Shown here: one piece after another, positions 8,811 through 16,964 of the stretch | Layout of the letters: every line of letters begins with the position of its first letter | How positions within the stretch are numbered: position 1 is the first letter of the stretch | From: Bradyrhizobium manausense | GTDB taxonomy: Bacteria; Pseudomonadota; Alphaproteobacteria; Rhizobiales; Xanthobacteraceae | Length of the DNA: 64,000 nt | NCBI RefSeq assembly: GCF_018131105.1 | Contig: NZ_JAFCJI010000001.1 | Coordinates: forward strand, 372,001 to 436,000 | Direction of reading: 5' to 3' | Program-made: the position numbers and the translations under genes | The notes under the pieces: model-generated | The model's input: the letters and a program-made list of their open reading frames with translations, nothing else | Told to the model about the DNA's origin: nothing | Databases searched by the model: none

Positions 8811-9703
8811 AGTGTCTCCTCCAATTGCTGCCGTGCCACGAGCCGCAGATAGAGGATTCCAAAGGCCCCCATAATGATTGCCATCATCATGCCGATCGCG
8901 GAGCTGTAACCGAGTCGGAAATCCACGAACCCTTTGAGATAAACTTCAGTCGCAAGCACGTTTGTGAATGTGCCCGGCCCGGCGCCGGTCGCGAGCCAAA
9001 CATAGACGAAGTTGTTGAACGACCAGAACACCGACATCAGTCCGAGTACCAGAATAGCGGGCATCAGGAACGGCAGCGTCACGAAACGAAACACTTGCCA
9101 GTTGGTGGCGCCGTCGAGCTCCGCCGCCTCGTAGTATTCCTCCGGCACCGTTTGCAGACTGGACAACAGCGAAAGCGCGATAAGCGGTACGGTGTTCCAC
9201 AACATGATGGCCACTATCGAGGGCCAGACCGCGCGCATGTCGGCGAGGAAGGCGATCGGCTGACTGATGATGTTCAGCCGCATCAAGGTTTCGTTGACGA
9301 CGCCGTTGCGCTCAAGCAGGAAGCGCCAGATCACCACTGCGACGATTGGGGGCGTTGCCCAGGGGATGAGCAGGGCGAAGCGCGCGACCGAGGCCAACCT
9401 GAGCTTCTTCATGGCCCTGGTGTTCAGCAACACGGCGATGCCAAGGCCCATCAGTAGCCTAAGTAGGACAGATGTTGCCGTCAGCCAGACGAAGGTATTG
9501 AACAGGATGTGGCCAAAATCACCGCGATGGAATAGCTCGCGGTAGTTCGCCAGACCCACCCAATTCCCGCCCTTTTTCATGCCGAGCAGCGAGAGGTCGG
9601 TGAAACTGATGCGTAGGTTGTCGAAGATCGGATAGCCATAAAACAGAACCAAGAGGACCATTGCGGGCAGTAGCATCGTGACGATGAAAAGCCTTTCGCG
9701 CAT
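8807..9703 (-). CDS. Sugar ABC transporter permease, MalF type
   Basis: Membrane subunit, 298 residues, six hydrophobic segments, EAA loop EYYEAAELDGATNWQVFRF. The frame is open upstream into the binding-protein gene, but ATG 9703 gives the expected N-terminus (MRERLFIVTMLLPAMVLL, starting directly with a membrane helix) and follows an AGGGA ribosome site. It forms the channel with the MalG-type protein and receives substrate from the binding protein 35 bases upstream. Confidence 0.9.
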   Translation of the reverse strand: MRERLFIVTMLLPAMVLLVLFYGYPIFDNLRISFTDLSLLGMKKGGNWVGLANYRELFHRGDFGHILFNTFVWLTATSVLLRLLMGLGIAVLLNTRAMKKLRLASVARFALLIPWATPPIVAVVIWRFLLERNGVVNETLMRLNIISQPIAFLADMRAVWPSIVAIMLWNTVPLIALSLLSSLQTVPEEYYEAAELDGATNWQVFRFVTLPFLMPAILVLGLMSVFWSFNNFVYVWLATGAGPGTFTNVLATEVYLKGFVDFRLGYSSAIGMMMAIIMGAFGILYLRLVARQQLEETL

Positions 9704-9738
9704 GGCTGTCCCTGGATCCGAGTTCTCACCAGCCGGCC

Positions 9739-11013
9739 TTACGGCATCTGCTTTCCGATTTCCGCCAGCAGTTCCTTGGCGGCATTTTCCGTCGATTGCT
9801 GTCCCGATAGAGCCTTTCCGAAGGCGCGCTGTGTAACGTTCCACAGGGTGCCAATCGGAACCGGGCCGCTGGCGTAGGCACCCCACGTGCGAGCATAGGG
9901 GAATTGGTCCGCAAAGCCCTTGAGCGGCGCGCCGAAATCGATCTGCTTCAGCAGCGAGGTCTGCGCCGGAAACTGAGTACGGTAGTAGTCGGCGAAGACC
10001 GACTGGGAGGCCATGAACTTGACGAACTTCCAGGCCGCGTCGGGATGCTTGCTGTTGGCGTTGATGACAAGCATACGCCCGCCGATCATAGAGCTTTTGG
10101 TGTTGTTCTGGTGCGGGAAGGGCCCGGAGGCGAAGGGGGCGGGCTTTCCGGGATTCGCGTCCTCGTACGCCTTTAAGGCCTCCTTAAAGGTATTCGGCGG
10201 CATCGCGCCCATCGCCTGGTTACCGGTTATTAGCGCCTGCATGATCGCAGGGTCGTGCGCATCACTGGCGGCAAGATTCGGCCGCGGGTTGTCGCCTTCG
10301 TCCATGAACTTCTTGTAGTAGTTCATGCTTTCTGTGACGTCCTCCAGCGTGAGCCCGATCGCGTAGGAGCCATCCGGCTTCTGGACGATCAATTCTTTGC
10401 CATGTGACCACCAGTAGAAATTGGCAAGAAACCACATAGCCCCCGAAGCCGAGCTGCCGGCCGGGAAGCCAAAGCCGGTCTTGCCGGTCTTCTTGTAGAC
10501 CGCTTCGCTATCCTTGCGGATGTCTTCCCATGTCGTGGGCAGGCTTTCTATGCCGGCCTCCTTGAGCAGGTCGGTCCGGTAAACCATGGCCCAGGTATCG
10601 GTCGTCCACGGCAGGCCGTAGATATGACCGTCCTTGCCCTTGGCCAGGTCCTGCGCGGCGAAATCGGCAAAGCCGTTTGGCGGCGGATCCTTCCGGATGA
10701 GGTCATCGAGCGCCAGCGTCGCGCCGGCATCACCCATTTCGGTAACCCAGACCTGCGCGACATGCGCCACGTCGGGTCCTTGTCCAACAGCGGCCTCGCG
10801 CAGGAACTGGTTGCGGGCGTCCTTCCAGCCGATCCGCTGAAGGTCGACCTTGATGTTCGGATTCTGTTTCTCGAACGCGTCGATTGCTCCCCGCACCTCT
10901 TGTTCGGTGTCGTTGAAGCGGAACGTGATCGTCACCGGATCTGCATCGGCGAAGCGGATTGTCCCGATCATGGCAGCGCTTGTGATGAGAGCAGCGGCAA
11001 GCAGTTTGAGCAT
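9739..11013 (-). CDS. Extracellular solute-binding protein of a sugar ABC transporter
   Basis: Periplasmic receptor, 424 residues, with a Sec signal (MLKLLAAALITSAAMIG, cleavage near ADADP). The mature part is a family 1 (MalE-like) binding protein: VTITFRFNDTEQEVRGAIDAF, QGPDVAHVAQVW, YGLPWTTDTWAMVYRTDLL, and a C-terminal EIGKQMP. A strong AGGAGGAAAG ribosome site precedes ATG 11013. It is the first gene of the minus-strand operon that continues to the GntR regulator, and its upstream region carries one of two matching inverted repeats. Confidence 0.9.
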   Translation of the reverse strand: MLKLLAAALITSAAMIGTIRFADADPVTITFRFNDTEQEVRGAIDAFEKQNPNIKVDLQRIGWKDARNQFLREAAVGQGPDVAHVAQVWVTEMGDAGATLALDDLIRKDPPPNGFADFAAQDLAKGKDGHIYGLPWTTDTWAMVYRTDLLKEAGIESLPTTWEDIRKDSEAVYKKTGKTGFGFPAGSSASGAMWFLANFYWWSHGKELIVQKPDGSYAIGLTLEDVTESMNYYKKFMDEGDNPRPNLAASDAHDPAIMQALITGNQAMGAMPPNTFKEALKAYEDANPGKPAPFASGPFPHQNNTKSSMIGGRMLVINANSKHPDAAWKFVKFMASQSVFADYYRTQFPAQTSLLKQIDFGAPLKGFADQFPYARTWGAYASGPVPIGTLWNVTQRAFGKALSGQQSTENAAKELLAEIGKQMP

Positions 11014-11082
11014 GGCTTTCCTCCTATCTGCCTCAAAACGGCCAGCGCGGATCTGAAGCTGCCTCCAGTCCGCATTCTTATG

Positions 11083-11106
11083 AACAGAACCATATATAAT
11101 CCTGTT
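11083..11106. promoter_or_regulatory. Inverted repeat AACAG-N14-CTGTT, site 1
   Basis: AACAG at 11083-11087 and CTGTT at 11102-11106 with a 14-base AT-rich spacer. It lies about 70 bases upstream of the binding-protein start, where it could overlap the minus-strand promoter. It has the same arms and the same spacer length as the site at 11157, 74 bases away centre to centre, close to seven helical turns. It is proposed as an operator for the GntR/UTRA protein encoded at the end of the operon. Confidence 0.6.
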
Positions 11107-11156
11107 AATTTCGTCAAATCAAGGCGCATCGGCGGCCCGTATTGACGCTGTTGAAA

Positions 11157-11180
11157 AACAGAACTATCAATGGGTCTGTT
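11157..11180. promoter_or_regulatory. Inverted repeat AACAG-N14-CTGTT, site 2
   Basis: AACAG at 11157-11161 and CTGTT at 11176-11180, extended here to AACAGA/TCTGTT with a 12-base loop. It matches site 1 in arms and spacing and lies just before the plus-strand amidohydrolase gene. Because it falls inside the longest reading frame of that gene, it argues for a downstream translation start at about 11205. With site 1 it could control both divergent transcripts, possibly by looping. Confidence 0.6.
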
Positions 11181-11204
11181 CTAGGCAGATTGAAAGACGG
11201 CTCG

Positions 11205-12146
11205 GTGCGACAAAGGATCGACGCTCATCATCATCTGTGGCAACTCGGTCGCTTTCCCTATGCATGGCTTGCGCCGGGCTCGCCACCACGCCCGTTCGGT
11301 GACCACACGGCGCTCAAGAAGGACTACCTCGTCGCCGACTATGCTCGCGACATGGCCGGCATCGGCGTTGTCGCGTCCGTCTTCGTCGAGGCAAGCGCGG
11401 GAGGGCCCGGAGCATCGGAGCTCGACTGGGTCGATGCCGTGGCCGGCGACCGCAGCCTGCCTGCCGTCTCGGTAGGCCATGCCGACTTGCGCCGCCCGGA
11501 TATCGGCGCAGTTCTTTCGGTCTTCCAGCGCTCCGCACGCATGCGCGGAATACGCATGTCGCTGGCTTGGGACGGGCGGCCGTGGTGGCGCTTCGTGGAA
11601 TCTCCGGACATCATGCTTGCCCCGGAATTCCTGCATGGCCTGTCGGAATTGACGCGTCGAGAGCTGGCCTTCGACACGCTCGTCGTGCCCGGGCAGCTCT
11701 CGCAATTGGCCAATGTCGCACGCGCCAATCCGGACTTGCAAATCGTCATCAATCACCTCGGTACGCCGCTGCGCGAGACGGTCGAGGACATCGCCCAGTG
11801 GACGGAGGGGATGCGCGACTGCGCAAGGTGCGCGAACATGTCGATCAAGCTTTCGGGTCTCTGGGTTCTCGATCGTGGTTGGGCGCCCGAGCACATCGCC
11901 GCTCCCGTCCGGATGGTCATCGACCTGTTCGGGCCGCACCGGTGCATGTGGGCCACCAATTATCCGGTCGAGAAATTGATGTGCCCAGTGGTCGACCAGA
12001 TCCGCAACCTGGACACGGTGCTGGACGACTTGTCGGAAGACGAGAAAGATACGATCTTCCGGCGCACAGCCGCCCGCGTCTATCGAATTCCGCTTCCGGA
12101 TAGGACGATTGCCGTCGACGGTTCGCGGCGAACCGTTGCGGGTTAG
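11205..12146 (+). CDS. Amidohydrolase-2 family protein, probable sugar lactonase
   Basis: TIM-barrel hydrolase of the amidohydrolase 2 group, about 313 residues. The metal/substrate motif IDAHHHLW comes at the very N-terminus, INHLGTPL is at about residue 180 and WATNYPVE near 250. Members of this group hydrolyse fucono-, rhamnono- or related sugar lactones. The GTG at 11205 (VRQRIDAHHH) fits family N-termini; TTG 11190 and TTG 11142 are upstream alternatives, the last of which would place the operator-like repeat inside the gene. The island context (dehydratase, SDR, transporter) supports lactone opening of an imported sugar after oxidation. Confidence 0.8.
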   Translation: MRQRIDAHHHLWQLGRFPYAWLAPGSPPRPFGDHTALKKDYLVADYARDMAGIGVVASVFVEASAGGPGASELDWVDAVAGDRSLPAVSVGHADLRRPDIGAVLSVFQRSARMRGIRMSLAWDGRPWWRFVESPDIMLAPEFLHGLSELTRRELAFDTLVVPGQLSQLANVARANPDLQIVINHLGTPLRETVEDIAQWTEGMRDCARCANMSIKLSGLWVLDRGWAPEHIAAPVRMVIDLFGPHRCMWATNYPVEKLMCPVVDQIRNLDTVLDDLSEDEKDTIFRRTAARVYRIPLPDRTIAVDGSRRTVAG

Positions 12147-12158
12147 AACACGTGGGGA

Positions 12159-12426
12159 ATGGCGAGCATTTCGATTGAAATCTGTAAGGCGCGGTTGAAA
12201 TATCAGCGGGGGGCGATCGACATTGCCGTTGGCGAATTCGTCGACCTCGTTGATCCTTCCGGATGCGGCAAGTCGACCTCCCTTGGGGATGGTGACGGGG
12301 CCGGGAGTCATCAGCAATGGCGACATTCGCAACCGTGCCAAGCCCGACGACCGCATGAACCGTTTCATAGAAGACGACCAGATTCTCCTCTTTGATGGCG
12401 CGACGGGAGGACATTTCGCGCCATGA
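12159..12426 (+). pseudogene. Internally deleted ABC transporter ATPase (MalK/UgpC type)
   Basis: The first frame reads MASISIEICKARLKY then DIAVGEFVDLVDPSGCGKST: the start of a MalK/UgpC ATPase up to Walker A, with the Walker A glycine of VGPSG changed to aspartate. It then loses similarity and shifts frame. In the +1 frame the last 20 or so residues (RFIEDDQILLFDGATG) match the C-terminal tail of the same family; compare NDKTHLFDAQTGEAV in the intact ATPase at 28789-29865. About 300 codons including the signature and Walker B are missing. It stands where the ATPase of the neighbouring importer would be expected. Confidence 0.75.
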
Positions 12427-12466
12427 CGAGTATCTCCCGGCGAGTAGACAGACAGCGGAGGGCGCC

Positions 12467-13318
12467 ATGGAAACTGCGCAACACGAACTGGAGAACAACC
12501 GCCGCGTGGGGGCGCGCTTTTCGATGGCGGGCCGCAAGGCGCTCGTCACGGGGGGGAGCGTCAGCATCGGCCGCGAGATCGCGCTTGCTTTCGCAGAGGC
12601 CGGCGCGGATGTCGCCATCCAGTACGCGCGCCAAGCCGACATCGGGTTCGGTCGCGGCGACGCGGCCGAGGAGATGTTGGCAGCGATAGCCGGCTGTGGC
12701 CGCGCGGGCATCGCAATCGACGCGGATTTCGCGAGACCGGGCGAGCCGACCCGATGCGTGGAGGAAGCGCGGCACAAGCTTGGCGATATCGACGTTCTGG
12801 TCGTGGGCGCGTCGATCCAATACCGGACGCCATTCGAGGAGGTGACAGCGGCTCAACTCGAGCGCCAGCTTCAAGTGAACTTCAAGGCGACGATCGAATT
12901 GCTCCAGGCCGTCCTGCCGCAGATGCGCCGCAACCGTTTCGGCCGCATCCTTACCATCGGCAGCGTCAACCAGATTGCGCCGGAGTCCGTGCTCTCGGTC
13001 TATGCGGCACTCAAGAGTGCGCAACACAATCTCTCATTCAACCTGGCGCGCGAATACGCACCTTACGGTATCACCATCAACAACCTGTCCCCGGGCCTCA
13101 TCGCCACAGAGCGCAACAAGTGGCGCCGCGAGGATGCAGCCGCTTGGAAAGCGATCGAAGCGGATTGCAGTCCGATGCAGCGCGCCGGGATGCCCGCGGA
13201 AATGTCCGGCGCGGCGCTTCTGTTCTGTTCGGACGCAGGGAGCTACATTACCGGCGCCGACCTGCAGGCGACCGGCGGCCGCCACCTCGCCTGGAGCGCT
13301 CCTGCTACGGGCAGGTGA
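12467..13318 (+). CDS. Short-chain dehydrogenase/reductase (SDR)
   Basis: NAD(P)-dependent oxidoreductase, 283 residues. The Rossmann nucleotide motif is TGGSVSIG near residue 27 (a serine where the usual TGxxxGIG has glycine), followed by catalytic Ser in TIGSVNQ, YAALK as the YxxxK pair, and NNLSPGLIATERN. ATG 12467 is preceded by GGAGGG; the longer frame from 12392 has no such site. In this cluster it probably oxidises a sugar or a deoxy-ketoaldonate. It overlaps nothing and follows the dead ATPase by 40 bases. Confidence 0.85.
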   Translation: METAQHELENNRRVGARFSMAGRKALVTGGSVSIGREIALAFAEAGADVAIQYARQADIGFGRGDAAEEMLAAIAGCGRAGIAIDADFARPGEPTRCVEEARHKLGDIDVLVVGASIQYRTPFEEVTAAQLERQLQVNFKATIELLQAVLPQMRRNRFGRILTIGSVNQIAPESVLSVYAALKSAQHNLSFNLAREYAPYGITINNLSPGLIATERNKWRREDAAAWKAIEADCSPMQRAGMPAEMSGAALLFCSDAGSYITGADLQATGGRHLAWSAPATGR

Positions 13319-13362
13319 TCTGAACATGGGCAAGGACATACGCGAGCGGAGAGGTGGGGCTG

Positions 13363-14529
13363 ATGGCAGAAAAGGTATTTCTCGGATTTCCGCGCCAGTC
13401 GGACCGTGCGGGAGTACGCAATCATCTCCTCGTTCTCTGCATCAATGGCCTCGTCGCGGCGACGGCGATCCAGATTGGCTCGTCGCTTTCGCATTGCAAG
13501 GTTGTCGCTACGCCATACGGGCGTGGCCAGTATGGGCCTGACAAGGAATGTCACTTCCGACAATTGGTCGGCGTCGGAGCCAGTCCAAACAATGGTGCGG
13601 TTCTGGTCATCGGAGCCGACCGCAAGTCGGCGGACGATGTCGCTGCCGCGATTGCCGTAGTCTCGCACTCTCCGATCGAGGTGCTGACACTGGACGACAC
13701 GCATCAGGACGCGCTGGAATTGACTGCACGGGCGATTCGAAAGGGTGCCACGATGATCCGCGAGCTTTCGCGGGCTCGTCGCGAACCGGTGAGCGTCTCG
13801 CAGCTCTATCTGGGCCTGGAATGCGGCCAGTCCGATGCCAGTTCTGGCCTCGCCGCCAACCCTCTGGCGGGCGCGGTGGCAGACCGGTTGGTCGATGCGG
13901 GCGCGACGGCCGTGGTCGGCGAAACTCTCGAATGGCTCGGCGCCGAACATGCCTTGCTCCATCGCTGCGTCAGCGTCGAGGTCGGCCGGAAGGTCGTTCA
14001 GGTCGTCGCCGCCCGGGAAGGCGCGGTGACCGCCGCTGGCGTCGATCTCATCGGCAACAACCCCGGACAGGAGAACATAGCCGGCGGCCTGTCGACCATC
14101 GAAGAGAAGTCGCTAGGGGCCGTCGCCAAGACAGGCACCCGTCCGATCGTCGATATGCTGGATTTTGGCCAACGCCCGGGCCCGGCAGGCCTCTATCTGA
14201 TGGATGGTCCAAGCTTCTCGCCGGAATCGATGACCGGCTTCGTCGCCTCGGGAACGCAGTTGATCCTGTTCACGACGGGGCCTGGAAACAGCTACTGCAG
14301 CCTGCTTGCCCCAACGATCAAGATCGGCGCGAATCCGGCTTCATGCGCGTACTTGACGGAGCAGCTCGACTTCAATGGCAGCAACGTGCTTCAGGGGCTA
14401 CAATCGCTGGACGAAGCGGCCGATGCCTTGTTCGCCGCGGTTATCGATTTTGCCTCCGGAACGCTCACCTTGGGTGAAGCCACCGGTCAAGGCTCGGAAT
14501 GTTTCACGCGTATCGGAGCATCACTTTGA
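13363..14529 (+). CDS. UxaA-family dehydratase, large (altronate/galactarate dehydratase C-terminal) subunit
   Basis: 388-residue protein of the altronate hydrolase/galactarate dehydratase family. Recognisable segments are VRNHLLVLCINGLVAATA near residue 18, a LECGQSDASSGLAANPLAG motif near 156, VVGETLEWLG, GNNPGQENIAGGLSTIEEKSLG and ANPASCAYL. The family dehydrates sugar acids using an iron cofactor. ATG 13363 is preferred to GTG 13354 because of the GAGAGG-rich stretch ahead. The normal N-terminal SAF domain is absent here and is encoded separately by the next gene, so this is a split, two-subunit form. Confidence 0.85.
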   Translation: MAEKVFLGFPRQSDRAGVRNHLLVLCINGLVAATAIQIGSSLSHCKVVATPYGRGQYGPDKECHFRQLVGVGASPNNGAVLVIGADRKSADDVAAAIAVVSHSPIEVLTLDDTHQDALELTARAIRKGATMIRELSRARREPVSVSQLYLGLECGQSDASSGLAANPLAGAVADRLVDAGATAVVGETLEWLGAEHALLHRCVSVEVGRKVVQVVAAREGAVTAAGVDLIGNNPGQENIAGGLSTIEEKSLGAVAKTGTRPIVDMLDFGQRPGPAGLYLMDGPSFSPESMTGFVASGTQLILFTTGPGNSYCSLLAPTIKIGANPASCAYLTEQLDFNGSNVLQGLQSLDEAADALFAAVIDFASGTLTLGEATGQGSECFTRIGASL

Positions 14530-14831
14530 GCAGTCTCCAAACTAAGATCGGCTGGGACGCTGTGCAGATTGCGCCCGACGATGATGTTGCCGTGGCCCTC
14601 CGCGATCTATCAGGTATCGTTCGCGTCCGTTGCAGCGATCGGATCGAAAAGATCGCCCTTCTTGAACTTATACCCTTTGGCCACAAATTTGCATTTTCCG
14701 ATCTTGCGGCCGGCCAGGAAGTCCGGAAATACGGCGCGCCAATCGGCAGGCTGACGCGCAGCGTGTTGGCTGGCCAGCATGTCCATGTCCACAACCTAAA
14801 AAGCCAGCGCGCGAAGATCCGAGGCGGATGA
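14526..14831 (+). CDS. UxaA-family dehydratase, small SAF-domain subunit
   Basis: About 101 residues matching the SAF domain found at the N-terminus of altronate dehydratase: DDVAVALRDLSGIV, then LIPFGHKFAFSDLAAGQEV, KYGAPIGRLTRSVLAG and HVHVHNLKS. The most likely start is TTG 14526, which overlaps the large-subunit stop in a TTGA junction; ATG 14499 in the same frame is an alternative that would overlap more. It should assemble with the large subunit to make a complete sugar-acid dehydratase. It is the last gene of the plus-strand island. Confidence 0.8.
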   Translation: MSSLQTKIGWDAVQIAPDDDVAVALRDLSGIVRVRCSDRIEKIALLELIPFGHKFAFSDLAAGQEVRKYGAPIGRLTRSVLAGQHVHVHNLKSQRAKIRGG

Positions 14832-14856
14832 GATCGGTAGCCGATGAAGCTTTCGT

Positions 14857-14926
14857 GCAAACCGGAGTCGGTTTGCAGACTGATAAGGACACTAACAAAA
14901 CGGAATCAGTTGGCTGACTGATAAGG
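14857..14926. repeat. Hairpins and repeated GACTGATAAGG motif after the UxaA genes
   Basis: GCAAACCG (14857-14864), four-base loop, CGGTTTGC (14869-14876) form a perfect eight-pair hairpin without a T-run. It is followed by GACTGATAAGG at 14878-14888 and again at 14916-14926; the second copy is also the right arm of ATCAGT-N6-ACTGAT. The same 11-mer occurs once more, at 22636, inside a long palindrome. It may act as a transcript 3' end or be a dispersed palindromic repeat. The rest of 14832-15051 shows no gene. Confidence 0.45.
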
Positions 14927-15051
14927 CAAGCCGCTAATTCGAGATGCCCAGCCGGATCCGCCCGTAGGTAAACCGAATAGCGGCAGTCTTTTCTTCGGGT
15001 TTGCTTGCGCAATTTGATAAAACGCGTTGGCCTGAATGATGCGCTCAGTCC

Positions 15052-16059
15052 TTAGCGTGGGTTTGCGGCGCTGCCAGTGGTTTTGCGGATTACGAGCTTG
15101 GTGCCGAGAACGTAGCGTATATCCCTAACAGCGCGCGTTTTCAGGGTGTCCATTAGCAGCGAAATGGCGACCCGGCCTGCTTCCGCGCAGGCATTCGAGA
15201 CACTGGACAGCGGCGGGTAGGTCATCGCGCCGAGCACGTCGTCGCAGCCAACGATGCTGAAATCTGCCGGCACTGCGACGCCGCGTGCGGCGAGGCCCGC
15301 GAGCGTGCCCTGCGCCATCAGATCATCGAAGGCGACGGCCGCGGTGGCGCGGTAGTCGAGGATCGCGGGTGCTGCTGCGTAGCCGGTTTCGAACGAGGCC
15401 ATCTGCGCCGGCACGATCAGGACCTGCAGCTTGTGGAGCTTGGCTCTGCGCTGCACGGCGGCCCGTCGCTGCGCGTTCGACCACGAATTCTTGGGACCGC
15501 TGACATAGGCGATGCGCTCGTGGCCGAGCGAGGCCAGATGATCGACGGCCTCGGCGACTCCCGTGCCGCTGTCCATCAGCACGCGTGGGATACCCGCAAT
15601 GTCGCGATTGATCAGCACCAGCGGCCGCCGTGCGGCGCGGATGCGTTCGTCGGACAACCGCGTCGATGCGAGGATGAATCCCTCCACCTGCGTCGAGAAG
15701 CGGCTCACCAGCTTTTCTTCCTGTTCCGGATTTTCGTCGGAATTGCCCAGGAACACGCAGAAGTCGAGCTTCTCCGCCTCGACTTGCGCGGCGCGGATCA
15801 GCGGCGGGAAAAACGGGTTGGCCACATCAGGCACGATCAGCGCGACGTTGCCGTAGCGACCGGTCGAAAGCGCTCGCGCCGTATGGTTCGGCACGTAACC
15901 GATCTTCTTGGCGATCGCCATCACGCGACGCACGGTGTCCGCGCCCAGCATATCGGGGCGGGTGAAGGCGCGCGATACGGTGGCGCGTGAGACGCCGGCG
16001 GCCTCCGCCACCTGGCTGATCGTCGGCGCTCCCGGGCGGCTCGTGCGGTCGTCCATCAT
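15052..16059 (-). CDS. LacI-family transcriptional repressor
   Basis: 335 residues. The N-terminal helix-turn-helix is TISQVAEAAGVSRATVSRAF near residues 12-31 with the hinge helix NHTARALSTGR, followed by a periplasmic-binding-protein-like sensor (NVALIVPDVANPFFPPLI, GFILAST, IVGCDDVLGAMTYPPLSSV). Tandem ATG codons at 16059 and 16056 are the best starts; a longer frame from 16200 would read through the operator and lacks homology. It is divergent from the nagB-like gene and very probably binds the GCAACCGGTTGC palindromes at 16087 and 18163, giving self-control and control of the amino-sugar operon. Confidence 0.9.
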   Translation of the reverse strand: MMDDRTSRPGAPTISQVAEAAGVSRATVSRAFTRPDMLGADTVRRVMAIAKKIGYVPNHTARALSTGRYGNVALIVPDVANPFFPPLIRAAQVEAEKLDFCVFLGNSDENPEQEEKLVSRFSTQVEGFILASTRLSDERIRAARRPLVLINRDIAGIPRVLMDSGTGVAEAVDHLASLGHERIAYVSGPKNSWSNAQRRAAVQRRAKLHKLQVLIVPAQMASFETGYAAAPAILDYRATAAVAFDDLMAQGTLAGLAARGVAVPADFSIVGCDDVLGAMTYPPLSSVSNACAEAGRVAISLLMDTLKTRAVRDIRYVLGTKLVIRKTTGSAANPR

Positions 16060-16077
16060 CGTCCTGTTCGGCGGCCT

Positions 16078-16102
16078 GCTTGACGCGCAACCGGTTGCAT
16101 AG
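16078..16102. promoter_or_regulatory. LacI-type operator in the lacI-like/nagB-like divergent promoter
   Basis: Centre is the perfect 12-base palindrome GCAACCGGTTGC at 16087-16098, a classic LacI/GalR-type site. On the plus strand TTGACG (16080-16085) looks like a -35 box with the palindrome filling the spacer and a weak AATAGT at 16103-16108. All 25 bases of 16078-16102 recur exactly at 18154-18178. Confidence 0.8.
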
Positions 16103-16178
16103 AATAGTACGACTTGCACGCTGCAGGCAATCCCGGCGGCGCACGGCAAATCCACGTTCACTCTTGAAGACATTCGCA

Positions 16179-16964
16179 ATGGAATCGACTGCCGCTTCAA
16201 TTGAGCAAGTGCGTCACCGCACGGTCGAACGCCTGGGTGTGAATTCCTTCGCGACCCGCCGGGAGATGGGCAAGCGGGCGGCGCACGACATTGCTGTGGC
16301 GATCCGGGCAGGGCTCGCCGTCGCCGCGGGTGTGCGGATGATTTTCGCGGCGGCGCCGAGCCAGGCCGAGATGATCGAAGCGCTGATCGTCGAGCCGGAT
16401 ATCGACTGGCGCCGTATCACGGCGTTCCATATGGACGAGTATATCGGCCTGCCCTCAGGCGCGCCGCAACGGTTCGCAGTCTGGCTTCGCGAACGCCTGT
16501 TCGATCGCGTGCCGTTCGGCGCGGTCCATCCGATCCGCCCCGAGGGCGATCCGCAGGCCGACGCGGCGCGCTATGCCGCGTTGTTGGATGCGGCGCCGAT
16601 CGACATCGTATGCCTCGGCATCGGCGTCAACGGCCACATCGCCTTCAACGACCCGCCGGTTGCCGATTTCGCCGATCCGCAAGACGTCAAGATCGTCGAG
16701 CTCGACGACGTCTGTCGTCAGCAACAGGTGGATGACGACTGCTTTCCGAATCTTGCGGCCGTGCCCGAACAGGCGCTGACGCTGACCATACCGCGGCTGC
16801 TGCGGGCCGAACGCCTGTTTTGCGTCGTGCCGGGAGCGCACAAGCGCTTGGCCGTCGCCGGCGCGCTGCACGGACCGGTCACGACCGATTGCCCGGCCAG
16901 CATTCTGCGCCGGCACCCCGACTGCGCGCTCTATCTCGACGCGGAGTCCGATCCCGATGCCTGA
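16179..16964 (+). CDS. Glucosamine-6-phosphate deaminase-like protein (NagB family)
   Basis: 261-residue sugar-phosphate isomerase/deaminase. HMDEYIGL near residue 86 and CLGIGVNGHIAFNDPP near residue 148 are the NagB active-site motifs. Compared with E. coli NagB the second motif has N for the catalytic D141 and D for E148, a variant I recall in NagB-like proteins, so substrate or activity may differ. ATG 16179 starts the homologous region; the frame open from 16080 crosses the operator. It overlaps the NagA-type gene by eight bases, consistent with joint catabolism of an amino-sugar phosphate. Confidence 0.82.
   Translation: MESTAASIEQVRHRTVERLGVNSFATRREMGKRAAHDIAVAIRAGLAVAAGVRMIFAAAPSQAEMIEALIVEPDIDWRRITAFHMDEYIGLPSGAPQRFAVWLRERLFDRVPFGAVHPIRPEGDPQADAARYAALLDAAPIDIVCLGIGVNGHIAFNDPPVADFADPQDVKIVELDDVCRQQQVDDDCFPNLAAVPEQALTLTIPRLLRAERLFCVVPGAHKRLAVAGALHGPVTTDCPASILRRHPDCALYLDAESDPDA

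Noticed and set aside
7924..8862. Alternative minus-strand frames over the MalG-type permease
   Set aside because: They are frame-shifted copies of the membrane protein with Arg-rich content and no EAA loop.
14857..14876. Rho-independent terminator
   Set aside because: The stem is good but no T-run follows; recorded only as a hairpin/repeat.
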